NCBI GenBank assembly: GCA_964585575.1
Contig: CAZPEM010000105.1
Coordinates: forward strand, 1 to 11,717
Direction of reading: 5' to 3'
Length of the DNA: 11,717 nt
DNA from: UBA4655 sp964585575
Lineage (GTDB): Bacteria; Planctomycetota; Planctomycetia; Pirellulales; UBA1268
A program made the position numbers and the translations under genes. This document shows positions 6,891 through 11,717 of this stretch, one piece after another. The notes under the pieces are model-generated. The model was not told the origin of the DNA. It was given only the letters and a program-made list of their open reading frames with translations, and ran no database searches. How positions within the stretch are numbered: position 1 is the first letter of the stretch; each line of letters starts with the position of its first letter.

Positions 6891-7880
6891 ATGCGACTCG
6901 ACTGGGCAACCCTGCTCGACCTCCTGAAGCAGTCCGACGATTTTCTCCTCACGAGCCACATCCGGCCCGACTGCGACGCCCTCGGCAGCGAGCTCGGGAT
7001 GGCGGCCGTGCTCGAATCGCTCGGCAAGAAGGTCCGGATCGTGAATGCCCAGGCGACGCCGCCGGGCCTCGCCTTCATGGACCCCGACAAAAAAATCGAG
7101 TCGCTCGAGGGGGGCGTGAAGCCCGAGAGCCTGCACGGCTGCGGCCTGCTCCTCGTGCTCGACACGAGCGCGTTTGCCCAGCTCGGGGCGATGGGAGACG
7201 TCATCCGCGCCGTGCGGCCGAAGGTCGTCGTGATCGACCACCACGTCAGCGAAGACGACCTCTGCGACCGCTGGTTCAAGGACACCGCCGCCGAGGCGAC
7301 CGGCCGGATCGTCACGGAGATCGCGCTGCGGCTCGGGGTGAAGCCGACCGCGGCGATCGCCTCGCCGCTCTTCTGTGCGATGGCGACCGACACGGGCTGG
7401 TTTCGCTTTCCGTCGACGAGCGGCGAGACCTTCCGGATCGCGGCGAGGCTCATCGACGCCGGCGCGAGCCCGGCTGCGACCTACCGCGACCTCTTCGAGC
7501 AGGACACCCTCCCCCGGCTCAACCTCGTGGGCCGGGCCCTCGCCGGCGCCGTCACGAGCCACGACGGCAAGGTGATCAAGAGCGAGGTGCGGCAGGCCGA
7601 CTTCAAGGCGACCGGCGCCCGCGCCGGCGACACCGAGGACCTCATCAACACGACGCTCACCGTGAAGGGAACGCAGCTGGCCTACATCCTCATCGAGCTT
7701 GCCGACGGAAAGGTGAAGGCGAGCTTCCGCAGCCGCAGCCACGTCGATGCCAGCAAGCTCGCCGCCGAGTTCGGCGGAGGAGGCCACAAGGCCGCCGCCG
7801 GCGCCACGCTCGACGGCCCCTTCGAATCAGCGCTCGAGCGGGTCGTCGCCGCCGTCGACGCAGCCTGGCGTGCGGCCTGA
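6891..7880 (+). CDS. nrnA: DHH/DHHA1 phosphoesterase, NrnA-type oligoribonuclease/pAp phosphatase (329 aa)
   Basis: Probably degrades 2-5 nt RNA oligomers and dephosphorylates 3'-phosphoadenosine 5'-phosphate, as characterised NrnA proteins do. DHH domain: SHIRPDCDALGS at 22-33, VLDTS at 89-93, the DHH signature at 116-118 (VVVIDHH), TDTGWF at 166-171. DHHA1 domain: the nucleic-acid-binding GGGGHKAAAG at 295-304. The frame opens at a TTG overlapping the ribF stop, but the ATG at 6891 has GGAGA five bases ahead and begins exactly at the conserved N-terminus, so I take it as the start. In many bacteria nrnA, truB and ribF are clustered; here ribF lies directly upstream while truB and rbfA are absent. 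The gene converges with the next one, with only 14 bases between stops and no obvious hairpin terminator. Confidence 0.93.
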   Translation: MRLDWATLLDLLKQSDDFLLTSHIRPDCDALGSELGMAAVLESLGKKVRIVNAQATPPGLAFMDPDKKIESLEGGVKPESLHGCGLLLVLDTSAFAQLGAMGDVIRAVRPKVVVIDHHVSEDDLCDRWFKDTAAEATGRIVTEIALRLGVKPTAAIASPLFCAMATDTGWFRFPSTSGETFRIAARLIDAGASPAATYRDLFEQDTLPRLNLVGRALAGAVTSHDGKVIKSEVRQADFKATGARAGDTEDLINTTLTVKGTQLAYILIELADGKVKASFRSRSHVDASKLAAEFGGGGHKAAAGATLDGPFESALERVVAAVDAAWRAA

Positions 7881-7894
7881 GCCGGATCGAAGAA

Positions 7895-8992
7895 TCATCG
7901 TTTGGCCTCAGAGGGTGGAGCGATCCCGGAGCCGGCGGAATCAGGGGGCTCGCTTCCGCCGAGTCGTTCGAGCAGGGCGGCGAAGAGATACCGGGCGGCC
8001 GGAGTTTCGTCCCAGTGGGTGACGATGCCCAGGCCGCAGCAGATGACCTTGCCTTCCGGCGGGTCGGTCTCCCGGCGCGCGAAGCCCGCCTCCAACCACG
8101 GCCATCCTTCCGGGCCGTCGCCCGCCCGGGCGAACACGGCCTCGCCCTCGGCGGACACCGCGAACCGGGCGATCACCGTCGGTCCGGCGACGGACCAGTC
8201 GCGATGGTCGAGCCGCTTGTCGATCTCGGCGACGACGTCCGTGCGGCGCATGCCGAGACTCTTGGCGACGACCTCGCCCGGCACGTCGCTCGTGCCGGGC
8301 AGCGGCATCGATCCCTCGCGAGGAGCGAGGCAGATCACGTTCACGCCCCGGGCGGCCAGAAACGCGACATCCTGGGCCAGCCGCGGCTGATCGGCCCACG
8401 ACATGCTTTCGCCGATCACGAGCAGCTTGGCTCCGATCGAGCCGAACTCGACATCCGTGGGCACGAGCGTGAACGGCACGCCGCACGACTCGAACGCCGC
8501 GGCCGTCCTGCCGACCGGATCGAGCACTGCGATCGAGCGGGCCTCGAGCCATCGCCGGCGGCCGGCGAACGGGTCCCTCGGAAAGATCCTCACGGGCGTG
8601 GCGGCCTCGCCCAGCTTGTTGCCCTTCGCATCGACGAGCACCGCCGTGAGAACCGCCTCGACGACGACCCCCTCCCGCCCCTCGGGGAAGGCGAGAACGA
8701 TGTCGGTCCGCGTGGGCTCGCGGCCGCCATGCCGCACGCCGGCCGTCCCGCGGGCGAGCGAACGGTTGCCGATCGACAGCACCCAGACGACGGCTCCCTC
8801 CACGGCCCCGCCACGGACGATCGTTCCCACGGTCGCTTCACGGCCGGCGAAATGGTTCGTGCGCCGGTCGGCGAACTCGAAGACGACTCCATCCTCGGCC
8901 CCGACCGCCGTGAGGCCGCCACAGCAGCCCATGAAAAGACAGGCCCAGCCGGTCACGAAAAAACTGGTGCGGCGACGAGTTATTGGACGCAT
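7895..8992 (-). CDS. Secreted hypothetical protein, probable GATase1-like domain (365 aa)
   Basis: Not assignable to a named family by eye. The N-terminus is a signal peptide: RRR at 6-8, a hydrophobic stretch FFVTGWACLFMG, and either type I cleavage after TAVGA (28-32) or, less likely, a lipobox at the Cys pair near 23-24. Residues 35-140 look like a beta-rich domain. From about 150 to 225 there is an alternating strand/helix pattern (SIAVLDPVGRTAAAFESCGV, then AKLLVIGESMSW, then GVNVICLA) like the GATase1-like domains of some planctomycete secreted proteins. The end (GKVICCGLGIVTHW, then AARYLFAALLERL) resembles the C-termini of such proteins. The start at 8992 lies inside a short repeat and has no Shine-Dalgarno sequence; the frame stays open upstream to 9157, so the start is uncertain. 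It is convergent with the NrnA-type gene. Confidence 0.75.
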   Translation of the reverse strand: MRPITRRRTSFFVTGWACLFMGCCGGLTAVGAEDGVVFEFADRRTNHFAGREATVGTIVRGGAVEGAVVWVLSIGNRSLARGTAGVRHGGREPTRTDIVLAFPEGREGVVVEAVLTAVLVDAKGNKLGEAATPVRIFPRDPFAGRRRWLEARSIAVLDPVGRTAAAFESCGVPFTLVPTDVEFGSIGAKLLVIGESMSWADQPRLAQDVAFLAARGVNVICLAPREGSMPLPGTSDVPGEVVAKSLGMRRTDVVAEIDKRLDHRDWSVAGPTVIARFAVSAEGEAVFARAGDGPEGWPWLEAGFARRETDPPEGKVICCGLGIVTHWDETPAARYLFAALLERLGGSEPPDSAGSGIAPPSEAKR

Positions 8993-9013
8993 CAGGTCAT
9001 TGGACGCATCAGG
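8982..9013. repeat. Tandem 15-bp direct repeat at the start of the secreted-protein gene
   Basis: ATTGGACGCATCAGG occurs exactly at 8982-8996 and again at 8999-9013, separated by TC. Read on the minus strand, the first copy contains the proposed ATG of the downstream gene and the second contains an ATG belonging to the broken gene's frame. Confidence 0.9.
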
Positions 9014-9645
9014 GCGCCGGATCTTGGCCGCCCGGCGGTTTTTTTGCGGCGAATCACCTTGAGCTGCGAGGTGGCGAGATCGAGCCGCACGAGCCTGCCC
9101 AGGGGTGGGGGGCTGTTCTTGTACCTGCCGTACAGGAGAGCGGCTTCGCCTCCCCATACGAGGTCACGAAAATCGCTGCGGGGTCCTTCCAGCCGACTCC
9201 AATCGCCCGTGTGCGGGAGGCGGCCGCCCGCCCCGAGGCGATCGTGGTGGAGGTCTTCGCGTCGGGGTCGATCGCGATCAGACCGTTCGCCACTTCCGCG
9301 TAGATCCGTCCATCGAGCCAGGCCACGGCGCGGACCTCGCCCGGCACGCCCCGGCGCGGCGAGCTGCAGACGGATCTCCGCCTGCGCGACCCGCACCGCT
9401 TCCACGGTCGGGTAGCGTTCGCGGTCGAACCATGGCGGGTGGAAGTTGGGCCGCAACTCCAGCAGCTGGACGCCGAAATGGAGTTCCTGGATCTGCAAAC
9501 GGCAGGCCCGGCGATGCGAGCAACCCCCGCGACGACCGCGGCGATGGGAACAACGCGTTTCGACGCCGTCGCACTCACGGGAGGGTGAGGAACTCGACTG
9601 GCCATGCGGATCGTATGCCCGTTCGTCACGATCCATTCGACGCAT
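8992..9645 (-). pseudogene. Frameshifted secreted-protein gene, possibly propeller-like
   Basis: No single frame encodes a sensible protein, but three blocks with coding-like composition join across frames. From about 9578 one frame gives a signal-peptide-like RVVPIAAVVAGVARIAG. From 9498 to about 9350 a second frame gives LQIQELHFGVQLLELRPN, then FHPPWFDRERYPTVEAV, then AEIRLQLAAPG. From about 9348 to 9155 the first frame resumes with VRAVAWLDGRIYAEVANG, LIAIDPDAKT and GWKDPAAIFVTSYG. From 9151 the second frame continues GEAALLYGRYKN, then GRLVRLDLATSQLKVIRRKK. Two of the junctions fall on CCCC runs (9349-9352 and 9152-9155), which suits either one-base indels or homopolymer sequencing error. 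The VAWLDGRIY/IAIDPDAK pattern suggests beta-propeller blades (inference). It would have been an exported protein of about 190 residues. The 5' boundary is uncertain (9645 or a GTG at 9578). Confidence 0.6.
8999..9027. repeat. 29-bp dispersed direct repeat, copy 1
   Basis: This 29-bp stretch matches 9635-9663 in the same orientation at 25 of 29 positions; the copies are 636 bases apart. The shared core is GACGCATCAGG followed by a CGCC and ending in TCTTGG. Together the two copies bound the frameshifted gene. Confidence 0.8.
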
Positions 9646-9663
9646 CAGGCCGCCAGGTCTTGG
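9635..9663. repeat. 29-bp dispersed direct repeat, copy 2
   Basis: Imperfect second copy of the repeat at 8999-9027 with four substitutions and no gaps. On the minus strand it sits at the 5' end of the broken gene and contains one of that gene's candidate start codons, as the tandem copies do for the gene after it. Confidence 0.8.
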
Positions 9664-9779
9664 ATGTCATTTTTGGACTGTAGCCTCCGCGAACGGGTAT
9701 CGCTGAACAAACTCGGGCCCTGAAAACAGCTTCGGAAGCAATCGCGGCAGTGCCGTTGGCCGGGCGGTCTTTTCGGCTA

Positions 9780-9800
9780 TTTCAAAGCACGGGTTTGAAA
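9780..9800. promoter_or_regulatory. Inverted repeat before the ATPase stump
   Basis: TTTCAAA and TTTGAAA form a perfect 7-bp inverted repeat around a 7-base spacer (GCACGGG), ending 28 bases before the ATG at 9829. It could be an operator or a small hairpin left from the promoter of the once-complete gene. There is no U-run, so it is not a terminator. Confidence 0.35.
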
Positions 9801-9828
9801 CAGCCATGTCGGCGGGCAGGTTGGGGGA

Positions 9829-9966
9829 ATGGGAGTTGAGCGAGATATCGCTCCTTTTCTCACCCGGGCCGCGGCCCGGTTTCCGGCGATCACGCTGACC
9901 GGCCCGACCCTCGCCATCAGCTTGGCCCAGGCAATCCGCGACGTATCGTGCGAGCGGGGCTTTTGA
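9829..9966 (+). pseudogene. N-terminal stump of an AAA_14/DUF4143-type ATPase (45 codons)
   Basis: The frame begins with an ATG closely preceded by a G-rich stretch. It encodes VERDIAPFLTRAAARFPAITLTGP, split here as VERDIAPFL at 3-11, TRAAARF at 12-18 and PAITLTGP at 19-26. This closely resembles the opening of AAA_14/DUF4143 ATPases, which begin with an ERD-type segment and a (F/Y)P-(V/A)-(V/I)-TLTGP strand leading straight into the P-loop RQSGKTT. Here the P-loop is missing: after TLTGP come TLAISLAQAI and then a stop at 9964-9966. No other frame nearby restores an SGKTT motif or the C-terminal domain of the family. It is best read as the remnant left by a deletion that removed everything from the P-loop onwards. 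A short peptide might still be made, but ATPase activity is not possible. Confidence 0.55.
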
Positions 9967-10236
9967 GTCGCGTCACAGCAGGCCCCTCGTCGCGCAGCCA
10001 TTCAGGTCGCGGCCGCTTCCGGTGCTCACGCCTGAGAAACCGGAAGCGTTCGCGTTCTGGCCGCCGGAGGACTTTTTCGCTGTCCCTCGACGGAGTCCGG
10101 GCTGCGGCATTCGCGGACGGCAGGAATCGCCCGCCGAGCTTGCCGAAGCACCCGCTTGGCTGGCCGACCTGGGCAACGTCGCAGCGGATCGCATCTGCCT
10201 CACGCCGCAGGAGTGAACGTGCTCAGTCCGATCAGC
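9967..10236. other. Stretch without a recognisable gene
   Basis: No convincing gene is seen. A short open frame on the plus strand (about 10022-10216, GTG start) has fairly normal GC at third codon positions and an ordinary-looking end (AELAEAPAWLADLGN, then AADRICL). However, it has no ribosome binding site, no domain I recognise, and no conserved-looking upstream part. It may be another eroded fragment. No hairpin with a T-run, tRNA or repeat was found. Confidence 0.4.
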
Positions 10237-10445
10237 CTACTCCCCCACCATGTTCACCGTCAGAAGTTTCCATTCCACGCCGCGTCCGCGAAGCTGCCGT
10301 GGTTGCCGCACCATGACAGCCTTGCTGTCGGCGGTGCGCGAGATGGGCGGGTGACGCCTCGTCTTCCGCTCCGGATGGGCGGTCCACCGATGCCAACCCC
10401 ACCGTCTCCGAAGTTCCCGTGGCGAAAACGACGAACCCGTGTCTC
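10237..10445 (-). pseudogene. Unassigned coding remnant with a frameshift
   Basis: Two adjacent blocks in different minus-strand frames both show high GC at third codon positions. The upstream block reads HGFVVFATGTSETVG, then LASVDRPSGAEDEASPA. The downstream block reads PISRTADSKAVMVRQPR, then RGRGVEWKLLTVNMVGE, and ends in TAG at 10237-10239. Joined near 10355 they would give a continuous C-terminal segment of about 70 residues. I do not recognise the family. The remnant lies directly behind the hydrolase gene on the same strand. It may be the tail of a lost gene rather than part of the hydrolase, whose own stop is at 10449. Confidence 0.3.
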
Positions 10446-10448
10446 CGC

Positions 10449-11486
10449 CTACGGACGTGACTCGGTCGGAACCGCCTGCGGCGGGGCGGCGCGGTGCAGT
10501 GCCGCATGATGTTCGGCACAGAGTCCGAGTATTTCCCCGTAGTACCAACTGTGGCCGCGGCCGGTGACCGTCCGTGTGACGTCCTGAAAGCCCGCCTGCT
10601 TTGCGAGCCCCGACGCGCGTTCCCAATGCTTGTCGAAGCCATCCAACCAGGGGTCCTTCTCGCCCTGGAACGCCCGGATCGGCAACGCCGGGTTGGCGGG
10701 CCTATGCCCCGCCGGGATCAGCCCTCTCGCCTCCTCCTTGTACATGGCGCAGACTGGAAAGGCCATGTGCAACAGATCCGAACGAAGCAACGCCATCTGC
10801 CACGCCAGCGTGCCGCCCATGGAGAACCCGCTGAGATAGGCCTTCGAGTCGCCGGCGAACTTCTCGCCGACCTCCGCCAGGATCCGCTCCAGGCCGGCCA
10901 TGTCGTATGCCAGTTTCTCGCGAACGGAAGCCCCGGCGAGACGCGCGAGTTCGTCCTGAGATAGATGCGGATACAGGTCCGTGTCGATCTTGCTGCCGCT
11001 AGAAACGGTGGCCGGCGTGATCACAATAAATGGTCGGTCGCCGCGAACATCATGATATCCCTGGGCAATGATCGGAAAATTGGAACTCGACCCGGTGATC
11101 ACGACAATCACCGGCCATCTCCGATCGGGTGACCAATCTTTGGGCAACGACAGCAGATATCGGATGGAGTGTCCGTCCACTGACTGCCAGATCGGTTTTG
11201 TCTTGGCGTCGTGGATGAACTGGGGAGGCAGGGCGGCGCGGGTCGGCATCACCCGGTCTTCCGCAATGGGCGGCTGACTCCAGAGACAGACCAAGACGCC
11301 GACGAGGACCGCCGCCGACGATCTCCTACGTGGCCGGCGACGCGAGCGTATTTCGGCCCTGTGGACGGTTCGGCCGGGGCGGGCGATCGGTGACTCGCCC
11401 GCGATGAGGAAGGGGCCGGTTTTTTCCGCAGGCGCCAGGCCGAATGCCGAGAAGCCGGGCCTGACGCGTGTATCGACAGCCTGCAT
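10449..11486 (-). CDS. Exported alpha/beta hydrolase, PHB-depolymerase/esterase-like (345 aa)
   Basis: A serine hydrolase of the alpha/beta fold, probably an esterase acting outside the cytoplasm; the substrate is unknown. The catalytic triad is visible: S222 in the nucleophile elbow SGFSMGG at 219-225, D278 in GEKDPW at 275-280, H312 in GRGHSW at 309-314. An oxyanion-hole strand VIVVITGSSSN lies at 126-136. Residues 58-70 (SAAVLVGVLVCLW) form a hydrophobic segment after a run of arginines (RSRRRPRRR), which looks like a signal peptide or membrane anchor. It is preceded by an unusual 47-residue stretch of low conservation. The start at 11486 is well supported by AGGAG eight bases ahead. The alternative is an original start nearer the arginine run, but no ATG, GTG or TTG is seen there. 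The gene lies between a frameshifted remnant and a transposase fragment, all on the same strand. Confidence 0.85.
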   Translation of the reverse strand: MQAVDTRVRPGFSAFGLAPAEKTGPFLIAGESPIARPGRTVHRAEIRSRRRPRRRSSAAVLVGVLVCLWSQPPIAEDRVMPTRAALPPQFIHDAKTKPIWQSVDGHSIRYLLSLPKDWSPDRRWPVIVVITGSSSNFPIIAQGYHDVRGDRPFIVITPATVSSGSKIDTDLYPHLSQDELARLAGASVREKLAYDMAGLERILAEVGEKFAGDSKAYLSGFSMGGTLAWQMALLRSDLLHMAFPVCAMYKEEARGLIPAGHRPANPALPIRAFQGEKDPWLDGFDKHWERASGLAKQAGFQDVTRTVTGRGHSWYYGEILGLCAEHHAALHRAAPPQAVPTESRP

Positions 11487-11576
11487 GCGAGTGTCTCCTG
11501 GACAGTCAGATCACAAAACACTATCGGCTCGTCCGCTCTCTTGTGCCTTGCTCCCGGCGAACCTGAAATCTCCGTA

Positions 11577-11590
11577 GGCAGGGGTTTGCC
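11577..11590. other. Small inverted repeat just past the transposase stop
   Basis: GGCAGGGGTTTGCC has GGCA/TGCC arms and directly follows the transposase stop on its coding strand. IS91-family elements carry their replication origin (oriIS), with hairpin potential, just past the transposase gene and adjacent to GAAC or CAAG targets. Minus-strand CAAG occurs at 11550-11547 and 11543-11540. Assigning the element end to this region is inference. Confidence 0.25.
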
Positions 11591-11717
11591 TCACTCCCCG
11601 GACCGCTCGCCCCAGTCGGTGGGCGGGCCACGAGCGGGCGACACCGGTGGCGGCTCGAGCGGTTCGCCAAGATGCGTGAGGATTTTCCGGATCGGCTCCG
11701 GCCCCGTGATGAACGCG
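11591..11717 (-). mobile_element. C-terminus of an IS91-family transposase (partial, runs off the edge)
   Basis: The minus strand holds an open frame entering from the right edge and ending in TGA at 11591-11593; 41 residues are visible. It reads AFITGPEPIRKILTHLG, then EPLEPPPVSPARGPP, then DWGERSGE. The I-x-(D/E/G)-P-x-x-I-(R/K)-x-I-L-x-H-L-G-(E/L)-P segment followed by a proline-rich SPARGPP tail is characteristic of the C-terminus of IS91/IS801/IS1294-type transposases. These are Y2 HUH enzymes that move by rolling-circle transposition and leave no terminal inverted repeats or target duplication. The catalytic part lies outside the window, so I cannot say whether the element is complete. 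Confidence 0.72.

Noticed and set aside
5773..6909. Upstream extension of the ppx frame across ribF (to 910 codons)
   Set aside because: Family similarity starts at the ATG at 5772. The extension is low-complexity antisense of ribF, which is itself unambiguous.
9027..9053. Possible rho-independent terminator on the plus strand (CCGC/GCGG stem then a T-run)
   Set aside because: The stem is only four base pairs, no plus-strand gene ends nearby, and the run lies within the minus-strand coding remnant (RRKK codons).

Overview
The window is GC-rich bacterial DNA with tightly packed genes on both strands. Many starts lack a clear Shine-Dalgarno sequence, and there are secreted hypothetical proteins with arginine-rich signal peptides. 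Together with the gene types this suggests a planctomycete (Pirellulales-like) chromosome, but that assignment is inference. No rRNA, tRNA or CRISPR array is visible.

Layout. (1) 58-2915, minus: a translationally coupled DNA-processing pair, a beta-CASP 'ligase-associated' exonuclease followed by an ATP-dependent DNA ligase (ATGA overlap). The exonuclease carries an acidic C-terminal tail built from 24-bp tandem repeats. (2) 2970-3332, minus: a small secreted protein of unknown function. (3) 3504-4238, plus: a Phd/YefM-PIN (VapC-type) toxin-antitoxin module with a palindrome in front of it. Its toxin reading frame runs into the 3' end of the next, convergent gene. (4) 4177-5772, minus: a Ppx/GppA exopolyphosphatase, divergent from (5) 5887-7880, plus: ribF (FAD synthesis) and an NrnA-type DHH/DHHA1 phosphoesterase (nanoRNA/pAp turnover). 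(6) 7895-8992, minus: a secreted hypothetical protein with a probable GATase1-like middle domain.

From about 8980 to the right edge the window looks eroded. It holds a secreted-protein gene broken into at least three reading-frame pieces (8992-9645), short direct repeats bounding that piece (8982-9027 and 9635-9663), a 45-codon stump of an AAA_14/DUF4143-type ATPase that stops before its P-loop (9829-9966), and a probable frameshifted coding remnant (10237-10445). An apparently intact exported alpha/beta hydrolase (10449-11486) and the C-terminus of an IS91-family transposase running off the edge (11591-11717) complete this part.

The left 8.9 kb therefore reads as a housekeeping and repair block with one inserted toxin-antitoxin module, and the right 2.7 kb as a scar zone of gene decay next to a mobile element. 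I see no convincing new multi-gene system. The most distinctive signals are the repeat-encoded acidic tail on the exonuclease, the toxin/phosphatase tail-to-tail overlap, and the repeat-bounded broken gene.
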